Source: Arhodomonas sp051195215 (GTDB lineage: Bacteria > Pseudomonadota > Gammaproteobacteria > Nitrococcales > Nitrococcaceae). From it: a stretch of 64,000 bases of DNA. The stretch's first letter is position 1; the number at the start of each line of letters is the position of its first letter. The notes under the pieces were generated by a model. The model was not told the origin of the DNA and searched no databases. It worked only from the letters and a program-made list of their open reading frames with translations. The DNA lies in NCBI RefSeq assembly GCF_051195215.1, contig NZ_JBNAZM010000001.1:124001-188000 (forward strand), read 5' to 3'. The position numbers and the translations under genes are program-made. Positions 42,296 through 50,774 of this stretch are shown here, piece by piece.

Positions 42296-42720
42296 TGGCC
42301 CGGGTCCACCTGGCGCTCCCCGAACGATTCGATTTCACGACGAGCATCGATGTGCGCCTCACCGACATGAACTACGGCGGCCACATGGGCAACGAGATGG
42401 TGCTCGCCTACGCGCACGAGGCCCGGGACCGTTTCTTCAGGAGTCTGGGCTACAGCGAGCTGGACGTGGAGGGCTGCTCGATCATCATGGCCGACGCCGT
42501 GGTGGTCTATCGCTCGGAAGTGTTCGCCGGCGACCGGCTGAACGTTCACATCGGCCTCACCGACTTCAATAAATACGGCTGCGACGTCGTCTACCGCTTC
42601 GACAGCGAGAACGCCGGCCGCGAGGCCGCTCGTGCGAAAACCGGTATCGTCTTCTACGATTACGAGGCCCGCCGCATCGCTCACGCGCCGGAGCGTTTTC
42701 TCGCTCGATTCGGGCAATGA
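42295..42720 (+). CDS. Acyl-CoA thioesterase-like hot-dog protein (YbgC/4HBT type)
   Basis: A 141-residue hot-dog fold. The Asp24-Met-Asn-Tyr-Gly-Gly-His30 block stands where YbgC enzymes have their Tyr-x-Asp-Thr-Asp-x-x-Gly-x-Val-x-His active site. A family-typical Tyr-Arg-Ser-Glu-Val block follows. It overlaps the upstream oxidoreductase gene by one base (TAATG), so the two are coupled. It likely cleaves an acyl-CoA or acyl-ACP; the chain length is unknown. It is followed by the REP-like repeat island. Confidence 0.8.
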   Translation: MARVHLALPERFDFTTSIDVRLTDMNYGGHMGNEMVLAYAHEARDRFFRSLGYSELDVEGCSIIMADAVVVYRSEVFAGDRLNVHIGLTDFNKYGCDVVYRFDSENAGREAARAKTGIVFYDYEARRIAHAPERFLARFGQ

Positions 42721-42814
42721 GGAATTGCGGGCTCCGGGTTTCAAGTATCGAGTTTCAAGCCTCCCGCATTGCGGCGGCGCATTGCCGCGCAGGTAGCAGG
42801 GCAACAGCGCTTTA

Positions 42815-42843
42815 GGTCGGCGAGCGCACAGCGCTGGCCGACA
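42815..42843 (+). repeat. REP-like palindrome, type A
   Basis: GGTCGGCGAGCGC followed by ACAGCGCTGGCCGACA folds on itself. The element at 43021-43050 is its inverted copy with one internal mismatch over about 28 positions. Confidence 0.75.
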
Positions 42844-42900
42844 CACCGGATGCGGAGGTATCGGCTTCCGGGTGCGAAGGACGGAGCCAGTGCGGGGAGA

Positions 42901-42927
42901 GTCGGTTGCCAAGAGCAACCGACCTAC
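42901..42927 (+). repeat. REP-like palindrome, type B
   Basis: GTCGGTTGC-CAAGA-GCAACCGAC is a perfect hairpin of 9 bp, followed by CTAC. A related inverted copy lies at 42983-43007. Confidence 0.75.
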
Positions 42928-42982
42928 GATTTGACCGGCAACGGCGTATCTACGGCGCCGGCGCGAGCCGGAAGCCAGGTAG

Positions 42983-43007
42983 GTAGGCTGCTCTTGGCAG
43001 CCGACAT
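42983..43007 (-). repeat. REP-like palindrome, type B inverted copy
   Basis: GTAGGCTGCTCTTGGCAGCC and the bases after it match the complement of the 42901-42927 element with a short deletion and compensating changes in the stem. Confidence 0.7.
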
Positions 43008-43020
43008 CTCTGCGACGGGT

Positions 43021-43050
43021 ATGTCGGCCAGCGCTGCGCGCTCGCCGACC
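43021..43050 (-). repeat. REP-like palindrome, type A inverted copy
   Basis: ATGTCGGCCAGCGCT then GCGCGCTCGCCGACC is the inverted copy of 42815-42843, nearly identical, closing a nested A-B-B'-A' arrangement. Confidence 0.75.
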
Positions 43051-43250
43051 CGCGGCGACTGTTCAGCGATGTTCATGCACAGCGCAATTGACCGGCAACG
43101 GAATATCCACGAACCCCGCCCGCCAAAGAACTCAGACATCCGCCAAGCGCCGCAATCACGCAGACACTGTCTTCCCTTGTGACTCTTCGTGGAACTTCGT
43201 GTCCTTGCGTTAAAACTCTCCCTCTTCTTTCGACTTGATGCTTGCGACTT

Positions 43251-43820
43251 TCAGCTTCCCCCCAGCATGCCCGCCTTGAGGTCGTCGTCCGCCGGGTGGT
43301 CGCCAATGAAGATGCGCAGCCACGCCTCGGCGAAGTCCGCGCCCTCGACGGTACCTTTGATCTCGCCGTTTAGCTTCACCCGGGTACCGGTTGCGGGCAG
43401 GTATTCCACCGCGATCTCGTCGCCCGACTTCACCGTCTCGAACAGGCCGTTGAAACGCTCGATCTCGCCCGCGAACGCCTGGCGCTGCGCGTCGTCCAGA
43501 TTGGCTTCGAAGCCCTCGTTCCAGGCGTCCACCAGCTTTTCGTGCTCGATCTCATCGTAGACGATGTGCAGCACTACCCGCTTGGGACCGTCCATGGCAA
43601 TGGCCTGCTCGGCCTCGGTCACGCGTTCGGATAGGTACAGTCCGCCTACGTAGACGTCCACGAAGAACTTCTCCCGCAGACCGAGTCCGTTCAGCGTGAG
43701 CTCGCTGTCGGCCACGATGGCCTCGTCCGCAAGCGTCACACCGGCGAGCTCCGCGGCGGATGCCGACGCAGAGCAACCCAGCAACGCACCGGCTAGCAAC
43801 ATCCCGGTCATTCCGCGCAT
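43251..43820 (-). CDS. Periplasmic chalcone-isomerase-like (CHI fold) protein
   Basis: A 189-residue protein from ATG 43820 with GAGGAGGAG upstream. The signal peptide ends near Ser-Ala-Ala-Glu (about 24). The rest is the bacterial CHI-like domain: Leu-Gly-Leu-Arg-Glu-Lys-Phe-Phe-Val-Asp-Val-Tyr-Val-Gly-Gly-Leu-Tyr-Leu near 45-62, and Phe-Asn-Gly-Leu-Phe near 125. Such proteins are not true chalcone isomerases; CHI-fold relatives bind fatty acids. Its place as last gene of a beta-oxidation operon supports a fatty-acid or lipid role, which is inference. Confidence 0.82.
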   Translation of the reverse strand: MRGMTGMLLAGALLGCSASASAAELAGVTLADEAIVADSELTLNGLGLREKFFVDVYVGGLYLSERVTEAEQAIAMDGPKRVVLHIVYDEIEHEKLVDAWNEGFEANLDDAQRQAFAGEIERFNGLFETVKSGDEIAVEYLPATGTRVKLNGEIKGTVEGADFAEAWLRIFIGDHPADDDLKAGMLGGS

Positions 43821-43847
43821 GGTTCTCCTCCTCATGGATGTCGTAAC

Positions 43848-43871
43848 GGGTGGGCCTCGTTTGGCCCACCC
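43848..43871. other. Intercistronic hairpin, thiolase to CHI-like gene
   Basis: A perfect 9-bp stem (43848-43856 with 43863-43871) with a 6-base loop inside the 68-bp gap. On the minus strand it is not followed by a U-tract, so it looks like an RNA-processing or stability element. Confidence 0.55.
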
Positions 43872-43888
43872 TGGCTAGGCGGCACGCG

Positions 43889-45085
43889 TCAGGCGCGCTC
43901 GAAGATGCCCGCGGCCCCCATGCCGGTGCCCACGCACATGGTGACCATGCCGTAGTTCAGGTTGCGACGGCGCATGCCGTGAAGCAGCGTCGCGGTACGC
44001 ACGGCGCCGGTAGCGCCCAGCGGGTGCCCCAGCGCAATGGCGCCCCCCAGCGGATTGACACGGGCCGGATCCAGCTCCAGCTCGCGCATCACTGCGAGAC
44101 TCTGCGCCGCGAATGCCTCGTTGAGCTCGATCCACCCGAGCTGGTCCTGTTCGAGCCCTGCCTGCTCGAGGGCCTTGGGAATGGCGACCTTGGGGCCGAT
44201 GCCCATGATCTCCGGCGGCACACCGGCCACGCTGTAACCGACGAAGCGAGCCAGCGGCTGTACGCCGAGTGCCTTGACCATGCGTTCGCTCATGACAACC
44301 ACCGCACCGGCGCCGTCACTGGTCTGCGAGCTGTTGCCGGCGGTCACCGAGCCGCGGGCTGCGAATACCGGCCGCAGCTTGGCAAGGCCCTCGGCGCTGG
44401 AATCGGCGCGCGGGCCCTCGTCCGTGTCGGCAGTGCGCTCGCTCAGGCGCACGGCCGTCCCCTCGGCCTCCGGCAGGTGGCGGCGAACGGTCATGGGCAG
44501 GATTTCGTCCGCGAACTCCCCGCCGTCGATGGCCGCCAGCGCACGTTTGTGGCTCTCCAGGGCGAACGCGTCCTGGTCGTCCCGGGAGACCTGCCAACGC
44601 TCGGCGACCCGCTCGGCGGTAAGGCCCATGCCGTAGGCGATGCCCACGTTCTCGTCACGCGCGAAAACGGCAGGGTTGAACGAGGGCTTGTTCCCCATCC
44701 AGGGGATCGCGCTCATGCTCTCGGTGCCGCCGGCGACGATGCAGTCGGCCGCGCCGAGGCGAATGCGATCCGCCGCCTGGGCGATACTCTGCAGCCCCGA
44801 GGCGCAAAAGCGATTGACGGTCACGCCGGGGACGCTGTCGGGGAACCCGGCGAGCAGCGCGCCAATGCGTGCGACGTTGAGCCCCTGTGCGCCCTCGGGC
44901 ATCGCACAGCCAACGACAACGTCCTCGACCTGCTCCGCCTCCAGGCCGGGCACTTGGGCGACGGCGCCGCGGAGCACGTGGGCGAGCAGGTCATCCGGGC
45001 GGGTGTGCCGGAATATGCCGCGCGGCGCCTTGCCCACCGGCGTGCGCGTGGCGGCGACGATGTAAGCATTCTGTATCTCTGCCAT
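43889..45085 (-). CDS. Acetyl-CoA C-acyltransferase (3-ketoacyl-CoA thiolase)
   Basis: Last step of beta-oxidation: cleaves 3-ketoacyl-CoA with CoA to acetyl-CoA. At 398 residues it is normal length. The nucleophile Cys94 is in NRFCASGLQ, and the second half has Asn-Glu-Ala-Phe-Ala near 316, Gly-His-Pro-Leu-Gly near 350 and Cys-Val-Gly-Thr-Gly-Met-Gly near 380. It works with the upstream FadN- and FadE-type genes in one operon and is functionally a FadA/FadI. Confidence 0.94.
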   Translation of the reverse strand: MAEIQNAYIVAATRTPVGKAPRGIFRHTRPDDLLAHVLRGAVAQVPGLEAEQVEDVVVGCAMPEGAQGLNVARIGALLAGFPDSVPGVTVNRFCASGLQSIAQAADRIRLGAADCIVAGGTESMSAIPWMGNKPSFNPAVFARDENVGIAYGMGLTAERVAERWQVSRDDQDAFALESHKRALAAIDGGEFADEILPMTVRRHLPEAEGTAVRLSERTADTDEGPRADSSAEGLAKLRPVFAARGSVTAGNSSQTSDGAGAVVVMSERMVKALGVQPLARFVGYSVAGVPPEIMGIGPKVAIPKALEQAGLEQDQLGWIELNEAFAAQSLAVMRELELDPARVNPLGGAIALGHPLGATGAVRTATLLHGMRRRNLNYGMVTMCVGTGMGAAGIFERA

Positions 45086-45102
45086 GTCTTCTCTCCTCGC
45101 AG

Positions 45103-45129
45103 CCCGCGGCGTCTCTCCGACGCCGCGGG
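45103..45129. other. Intercistronic hairpin, fadN to thiolase
   Basis: A perfect 11-bp stem (45103-45113 with 45119-45129) with a TCTCC loop inside a 66-bp gap, close before the thiolase ribosome site. Confidence 0.55.
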
Positions 45130-45151
45130 TGCGTTCATGCTCGGAAGGCGC

Positions 45152-47518
45152 TCAGTTGCGAAGCGGCTTGCCGGTCTTGAGCATGTGAACGATGCGTTCG
45201 CCGGTGGCGCGGGTGCGCAGCAACGCCATGAACCCCTCCACCTCGAGGCGCAGGATCCAGTCCTCGTCCACGAGCGTCCCCGGGTCCACTTCACCGCCGC
45301 ATAGCGCGACCGCCGAGCGGCTCGCCACCTCGTAGTCGTGCTCGGAAATGAAGCCGCCGTCGCGCATATTCACGAGCAGCCCCTTGAGGGTGGCGACACC
45401 GTCGCGCCCGGCAACCGGCACCCGGCGCTTCAGCGGCGGCCGGTACGCGGCGGCAACGAGCGCCCTCGCCTGCTCCGTGGCCACATGGAGGACCTCGTGC
45501 GTGTTCTGCACGATGGTGGCATTGCGCTCCAGGTAGCCGAGCTCCCGCGCCTGCTGCGCACTACGGCCGACCTCCGCCTTGGCGATGGCCTCGAAGCGTT
45601 GCTTGATCAACGTGAACGGATCACCGTCGACCGCGTCCCGGGCGGCACGCACGGCGAACTCCTTGCAACCGCCGCCGGCGGGTATCAGCCCGACGCCGGC
45701 TTCCACCAGGCCCACGTAGCTCTCCTGCGCGGCGACCACGTGATCGCAATGCATGAGGAACTCGCAACCGCCCCCGAGCGCCATGCCGCGCACGCCGGCA
45801 ACCACCGGCACGCTCGAATCACGCATTCGGCCGGTGGCACGCTGGAAGAGCTCCACCATGAGCTGCAGGGTGTCGAAGTCCTGAGCTTCGAGTGCGTCGA
45901 CCACCTGCTTGAGATTGGCCCCCACGGAGAAGGGCTCCCTGGGCTGCCAGAGGACCACCGCCTCGTAACGGCGCTCCGCGATGTCCATGGCCTCCAGAAC
46001 CCCTTCCAGCACATCCTTGCCGACGGCGTGCTGCGGTGAGCGGAAACTCAGAATCCCGATGTCGTCGTCCAGGTGCCACAGGCGAACCGCATCCGTCTCA
46101 AAGGTGGTTTCGCCGGCCGGTGGCTGCGGCCCCCCCAGTACGGTCTCGGGGAAGCGCTGGCGACGGTAGACCGCGAGCCCCGACCGCGGCCGGTAGGTGG
46201 AATCGGTCGGTGCCCAGGAGCCTTCCGGGGTGTGCACGGCCTCCAGCGACTCCACCCATGCCGGCAGTGGCTCGGTGGCCATGGCTCTGCCTGCTTCGAT
46301 GTCGGCGCGCATCGCCGCAGCGGTCTCCCGCCAACCGGCGGCCTGCCAGATCTCGAACGGGCCTTGTTGCCAGCCGAAGCCCCAGCGGATCGCGAAGTCC
46401 ACGTCCCGGGCGTTGTCGGCGATCTCGCCGAGCAGATGCGCGGCATAGTGGAACGTATCGCGATGAATCGCCCACAGGAACTGGGCCTGGGGGTGATCCG
46501 ATTCGCGCAGCGCCCGGAAGCGCGCGGCCGGGTCACGCTGCTCCAGGATCGTGCGCACGGCCTCGTCGGCTCGCTGCTCGGAGGGCCGGTACTCACCGCT
46601 GTCGGCGTCGAGCACCAGGATCTGCCTGCCTTCCTTGCGGTAGACACCCGCGCCGCTCTTCTGACCCAGAGCGCCGCCTTCGACCAGGCGGTTCATCCAT
46701 TCGGGCAGGCGCAGGTAGCCGACCCAGGGGTCGTCCTGCAGGCGCGCCACGTTGCCCTCGACCACGTGCTTGAGCGTATCCAGTCCGACGACGTCCGCGG
46801 TGCGGAAGGTCGCGCTCTTGGGGCGGCCGATCGTCGGCCCGGTGAGCGCGTCGACCACGTCCAGCGGGATACCCAGGCGGTCGGCGTGGTGCATCGCCGC
46901 CATGATCGCGAACACGCCGATGCGGTTGCCGACGAAGTTCGGCGTGTCTTTGGCACGTACCACGCCTTTGCCGAGCGTGGTCGTGAGAAAGCCCTCGAGC
47001 TGATCCAGGACCCACCCTTCGGTCGAGGCGCAGGCGATCAGCTCCACGAGATGCATGTAGCGCGGCGGGTTGAAGAAGTGAATGCCGCAGAAGCGATGGC
47101 GCAGATTCTCCGGAAGCACCTCGGCGAGCGCGTTGACCGACAGCCCCGAGGTATTGGAGCCAACGATGGCTTCCGCCGGCAAGTAATCGGCGATGCGGGC
47201 GAACAGTGCCTTCTTGATGTCGAGGCGTTCGGCGACGGCCTCGATCACCAGATCGCAGTTGGCGAGCTCGCCGAGATGCTGGTCGTAGTTCGCGGGCCGG
47301 ATCAGCTCGGCGTTGGCCTGGCTGGCGAGCGGCGCGGGCTGTAGTTTCTTCAGCCGCTCGATGGCCCGGCGTGCGTTGGCGTTGGGGTCATCGCCGTCGG
47401 CGGGCAGCTCGAAGAGCACTGCCTCGACCCCGGCGTTGACGAGCTGGGCGGCGATTTGTGCGCCCATGACGCCGGCGCCGAGGACCGCGGCACGGCGTAC
47501 GTGAATGCTCTCGCTCAT
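45152..47518 (-). CDS. 3-hydroxyacyl-CoA dehydrogenase/enoyl-CoA hydratase fusion, FadN type
   Basis: A 788-residue bifunctional beta-oxidation enzyme with the dehydrogenase first and the hydratase last, the reverse of FadB/FadJ. The NAD-binding Gly-Ala-Gly-Val-Met-Gly is at 14-19 and a catalytic His lies in Gly-Ile-His-Phe-Phe-Asn-Pro-Pro near 146. Two dehydrogenase C-terminal domains follow. The crotonase-fold hydratase begins near 480, with both active-site Glu present: one in Gly-Gly-Gly-Cys-Glu-Phe, the other in Val-Glu-Ala-Gly-Val-Gly. This domain order is that of Bacillus FadN. It sits between fadE and thiolase genes. Confidence 0.93.
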   Translation of the reverse strand: MSESIHVRRAAVLGAGVMGAQIAAQLVNAGVEAVLFELPADGDDPNANARRAIERLKKLQPAPLASQANAELIRPANYDQHLGELANCDLVIEAVAERLDIKKALFARIADYLPAEAIVGSNTSGLSVNALAEVLPENLRHRFCGIHFFNPPRYMHLVELIACASTEGWVLDQLEGFLTTTLGKGVVRAKDTPNFVGNRIGVFAIMAAMHHADRLGIPLDVVDALTGPTIGRPKSATFRTADVVGLDTLKHVVEGNVARLQDDPWVGYLRLPEWMNRLVEGGALGQKSGAGVYRKEGRQILVLDADSGEYRPSEQRADEAVRTILEQRDPAARFRALRESDHPQAQFLWAIHRDTFHYAAHLLGEIADNARDVDFAIRWGFGWQQGPFEIWQAAGWRETAAAMRADIEAGRAMATEPLPAWVESLEAVHTPEGSWAPTDSTYRPRSGLAVYRRQRFPETVLGGPQPPAGETTFETDAVRLWHLDDDIGILSFRSPQHAVGKDVLEGVLEAMDIAERRYEAVVLWQPREPFSVGANLKQVVDALEAQDFDTLQLMVELFQRATGRMRDSSVPVVAGVRGMALGGGCEFLMHCDHVVAAQESYVGLVEAGVGLIPAGGGCKEFAVRAARDAVDGDPFTLIKQRFEAIAKAEVGRSAQQARELGYLERNATIVQNTHEVLHVATEQARALVAAAYRPPLKRRVPVAGRDGVATLKGLLVNMRDGGFISEHDYEVASRSAVALCGGEVDPGTLVDEDWILRLEVEGFMALLRTRATGERIVHMLKTGKPLRN

Positions 47519-47549
47519 CCTCCACCTCTCCTGAATGGACTGCGTTGCA

Positions 47550-47570
47550 CCGGGGGCGAAACGCCCCCGG
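47550..47570. other. Intercistronic hairpin, fadE to fadN
   Basis: A perfect 9-bp stem, CCGGGGGCG (47550-47558) and CGCCCCCGG (47562-47570), with an AAA loop inside a 72-bp gap. No U-tract follows. Confidence 0.6.
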
Positions 47571-47590
47571 ACCGGGTTACGGGTAGCCGA

Positions 47591-50044
47591 TCAGGCCACG
47601 TCGCGCCGACGGGCTTCCAGCTCGCTGCGCGGCGTGAGCTCGGCCTTGTCGAAGGCGTCGGTGACGATGGCGTCGTAACGTGCCTTCTCGTAGTCGGCGA
47701 CGAGCTTGGCGTCCGCCTCGTCGATCACCCCGCCCGCGACGGCGTTGGCGAGCTGCTCGTCGAAGGTATACCCATCGACCTCGCCGCGGCTGACCGCCTT
47801 CTGGAAGACACCGTAGGGTTTCTCCGCCTTCATCAGCAGCTCGAAGGTGGCCTCCATTCGCCCGATCGCATCGTCCGCGCTCGCGCCGAGGTAAGTGTGC
47901 GCGGTGACGCGATCGCGCACGCCGCCCGGGGCCATCATGCGCTCGGCGATGCGGCTGCCGAGCCGGTCCTCCGGCGCCTTGTAGGGGCGTCCCAGCGGGA
48001 AGACCACGATCCGCAGTCCGCGCGCGATCGCCCGATTCGGGAAATTGTCGAAGAACTCGTCGAAGGCGCGGTATATCTCCGCCAGCGCGTGCTCCAGCGC
48101 CCACCGCACGTGATCCAGCTCGTCCGCGTCGCGGCCGCCGTCCGCATGGAACTTGAGCACTGCCGAGGCGAGGTAGAGCTGGCTCAGCACATCGCCGAGA
48201 CGGGCCGAGAGACGCTCACGGCGCTTGAGATCGCCACCAAGCACGCCCATGGCCACGTCGGAGACGAACGCGAGGGCGGTGCTCATGCGCGTGAGCTGGC
48301 GGTAGTAGCGCGCCAGTGGTCCCGCGACGGGGGAACCGGCGAGACGGGCGCCGGTGAGCCCCAGGGTCAACGCACGGGTACCACGGTTGATGGAATAACC
48401 CACGTGCCGGACGAGCAGGCGGTCGAAGGCGTCGAGATCCTTGTTCTGCGCCGCTTCCATCTCGGCGAGCACATAGGGATGGCAGCGGATCGCCCCCTGG
48501 CCGAAGATCATGAGATTGCGGGTGAGGATGTTCGCGCCTTCGACAGTGATGGCCACGGGCATGGCCTGATACGCGTAGCCCAGGTAGTTGCGCGGTCCGT
48601 AGATGATCCCGCGCCCGGCGTGAATATCCATGGCATCGTTGACCATCACGCGCATGCGCTCGGTCATGTGGTACTTGGCAATCGCCGAGACCACCGAGGG
48701 CTTGATGCCCATGTCGCCGGCGCTTGCGGTGAGCCGGCGCGCCGCCTCGAGGGTGTAGGTGCCGCCGGCGATACGGGCCATACCCTCCTGCACACCCTCG
48801 AATTTGCCGATGGGCAGCTTGAACTGGCGGCGGATGCGCGCATAGGCGCCAGTGGTGCGATAGCTCACCTTGCTCGCCGCGGTCGCCAGCGCCGGCAACG
48901 AGATGGCGCGGCCGACGGACAGGCACTCCACCAGCATGCGCCAGCCCTTGCCGGCCATCGGCTGTCCGCCGATGATCCACTCCAGCGGAATGAAGACATC
49001 CTCGCCTTCTAGCGGGCCGTTCATGAACGCGAGCCCCATGGGGAAATGGCGCTTGCCGATCTTCACGCCCGGGTGATCGGCGGGAATCAGAGCGCAGGTG
49101 ATGCCAATGTCCTGCTCGCCGCCGAGAACGCGATCCGGATCATGGAGCTTGAACGCCAGACCCAGGACCGTGGCCACCGGTGCGAGGGTGATGTAACGCT
49201 TGCTGAAGTTGACCCGGATGCCCAGGACCTCTTCGCCGTTGTGCTCGCCACGGCAGACCACACCGTAGTCGGGCATGCCGCCGGCATCGGAGCCGACGTC
49301 GGGCCCGGTGAGCGCGAAACAGGGGATCTCACGGCCGTCGGCGAGGCGCGGCAGCCAGTAGTCCTTCTGCGCGTCCGTGCCGTATTTCATCAGCAGCTCG
49401 CCGGGGCCGAGGGAATTGGGCACCATCACGGTCACGGCAGCCGAGAGGCTCTTGCTGGAAATCTTCGAGACCACCGTGGACTGCGCCAGCGACGAGAACT
49501 CGCGACCGCCGTACGCCTTGGGAATGATCAGGCTGAAGAAGCGTTCGTTTTTGAGGTAATCCCAGGCTTTTTGCGGCAGGTCGTGCTCGCGCCGGACGAT
49601 GTCGTCCTCGTCGAGCATGGCGCAGAGCGTCTCCACCTGATTATCGATGAACTCGCGCTCCTCGTCGGAGAGCTCGGTCACCTTCATCTCGTGGAGCTTG
49701 CGCCAGTCCGGGCGGCCACGGAACAGGTCGGTCTCCCACCAGGTATCGCCCGCCTCCAGCGCCTCGCGTTCGGTGTCGCTCATGCTCGGCAACACCTTGC
49801 GGAAGACACGAAACAGCCCACCGGTTACCAGGCGTTGACGCAGGCGCGGCAGGTTCACGATCGCAGCTACCGGGATGCCGATGACCGCGGCGATGACGAG
49901 ACCGCTCGAGCCCATGCCGCCAGTGGCGAAAAGACCGAGCAGATAGACGGCGACCATGGCCGTCCAGACGACGAGGGATACCCCTCGATAGGCCAGCGCC
50001 CAGACAGCGGCGATGGCGATGAGGGTCGCAACGAGCCCGTACAT
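47591..50044 (-). CDS. fadE: Acyl-CoA dehydrogenase, FadE type
   Basis: FAD enzyme for the first oxidation step of beta-oxidation. At 817 residues it matches the long E. coli FadE (814) and not the ordinary 380-residue enzymes. Two N-terminal membrane helices (residues about 4-22 and 25-55) anchor it at the inner membrane. The dehydrogenase core holds Phe-Ala-Leu-Thr-Gly-Pro-Asp-Val-Gly-Ser-Asp near 235 and His-Ala-Gly-Arg-Gly near 470, followed by the long FadE C-terminal region. It follows tetR by 76 bp and leads the enzymatic part of the operon. Confidence 0.95.
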   Translation of the reverse strand: MYGLVATLIAIAAVWALAYRGVSLVVWTAMVAVYLLGLFATGGMGSSGLVIAAVIGIPVAAIVNLPRLRQRLVTGGLFRVFRKVLPSMSDTEREALEAGDTWWETDLFRGRPDWRKLHEMKVTELSDEEREFIDNQVETLCAMLDEDDIVRREHDLPQKAWDYLKNERFFSLIIPKAYGGREFSSLAQSTVVSKISSKSLSAAVTVMVPNSLGPGELLMKYGTDAQKDYWLPRLADGREIPCFALTGPDVGSDAGGMPDYGVVCRGEHNGEEVLGIRVNFSKRYITLAPVATVLGLAFKLHDPDRVLGGEQDIGITCALIPADHPGVKIGKRHFPMGLAFMNGPLEGEDVFIPLEWIIGGQPMAGKGWRMLVECLSVGRAISLPALATAASKVSYRTTGAYARIRRQFKLPIGKFEGVQEGMARIAGGTYTLEAARRLTASAGDMGIKPSVVSAIAKYHMTERMRVMVNDAMDIHAGRGIIYGPRNYLGYAYQAMPVAITVEGANILTRNLMIFGQGAIRCHPYVLAEMEAAQNKDLDAFDRLLVRHVGYSINRGTRALTLGLTGARLAGSPVAGPLARYYRQLTRMSTALAFVSDVAMGVLGGDLKRRERLSARLGDVLSQLYLASAVLKFHADGGRDADELDHVRWALEHALAEIYRAFDEFFDNFPNRAIARGLRIVVFPLGRPYKAPEDRLGSRIAERMMAPGGVRDRVTAHTYLGASADDAIGRMEATFELLMKAEKPYGVFQKAVSRGEVDGYTFDEQLANAVAGGVIDEADAKLVADYEKARYDAIVTDAFDKAELTPRSELEARRRDVA

Positions 50045-50120
50045 AGCACTCCTCCCCAGAGGACCGATAGTGTCGCCAGGGTGAATGCGCCGGCGACCCC
50101 AGGCGGGCGCGAAGACCGGT

Positions 50121-50729
50121 TCAGTCGTCCGACTCGCGGCGTACCAGCGCGCGGTCGTACCCCGGTATCAACGCCTCGCCGATGAAGTGCATGTACTCGT
50201 GGAACCGTTCCCCGGACGGGATCGTCTCCGGGGCGTCACGCCGCAGCTGCAGCGTGCCGAGGAACATGGAGTATGCCATTGCCGCCCGTTCCGAGGCCTC
50301 CTGCGCATCGAGCCCCATATCCGCGTAACAATCCCGCAGGAATTGCATGCGGTGCTCCATGACCCGCCGCACCACCGCCGCGGCCACCTGATTCTCGGTG
50401 GCATTCGCGAGCGTTAGGTACAGCCGGCCGGCGCGCTGGCTACCGTCCGCTTCCCTGAACAGACGTGCCAGACGCTTGCGCGGGTCGGTCTCCTGGGCGG
50501 CCCGGGCCAGCACTTCATCGGTCTCCCGACGCTCCCAGAGATCCAGAGCGGCCACGAGCAGCGTACGCCGATTGGCGAAATGCCAATAGAAACTCCCTTT
50601 GGTCACGCCGAGCCTCCGTGCGAGCGGCTCCACGGCCAGGCCCTTCATCCCGGTCTCGGCGATGGCGTCGAGCGCGGCCTGCGCCCAGTCTTCGGCGGTG
50701 AGTGACTGCTTGGCGGTACTGCTGTTCAT
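50121..50729 (-). CDS. TetR-family regulator, likely of beta-oxidation genes
   Basis: A 202-residue repressor-type protein from ATG 50729. The N-terminal helix-turn-helix (about residues 10-60) includes Leu-Gly-Val-Thr-Lys-Gly-Ser-Phe-Tyr-Trp-His-Phe, typical of TetR. The C-terminal half is a ligand-binding helical domain, with no recognised ligand signature. It is the first gene of the tetR-fadE-fadN-thiolase-CHI operon, and its promoter contains two 18-bp palindromes. It therefore likely represses its own operon and is released by an acyl-CoA or fatty acid. The ligand is inferred from context, not seen. Confidence 0.88.
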   Translation of the reverse strand: MNSSTAKQSLTAEDWAQAALDAIAETGMKGLAVEPLARRLGVTKGSFYWHFANRRTLLVAALDLWERRETDEVLARAAQETDPRKRLARLFREADGSQRAGRLYLTLANATENQVAAAVVRRVMEHRMQFLRDCYADMGLDAQEASERAAMAYSMFLGTLQLRRDAPETIPSGERFHEYMHFIGEALIPGYDRALVRRESDD

Positions 50730-50744
50730 GTGGCGAACTCTAGA

Positions 50745-50762
50745 CCATACGCTGCCGTATGG
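50745..50762. promoter_or_regulatory. Operator O1 of the tetR-fad operon
   Basis: CCATACGCTGCCGTATGG: palindrome with one mismatch, 16 bases before the tetR start codon. Its centre is 38 bp from that of O2. Confidence 0.7.
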
Positions 50763-50774
50763 CAACGGTCACTG

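Larger units (their letters stand above)
42721..43250. repeat. Repeat island between convergent genes
   Basis: About 530 bases without a gene but full of repeats. GTTTCAAG occurs at 42738-42745 and 42752-42759. Two REP-like palindromes and their inverted copies fill 42813-43050. A direct repeat TTGACCGGCAACGG lies at 42931-42944 and 43088-43101. CTTCGTG is repeated with a 10-base period at 43185-43191 and 43195-43201. The composition differs from that of coding neighbours. Confidence 0.75.

Noticed and set aside
42813..43050. CRISPR array in the repeat-rich island
   Set aside because: The repeats are inverted pairs of two different palindromes, not evenly spaced direct repeats, and there are no cas genes.
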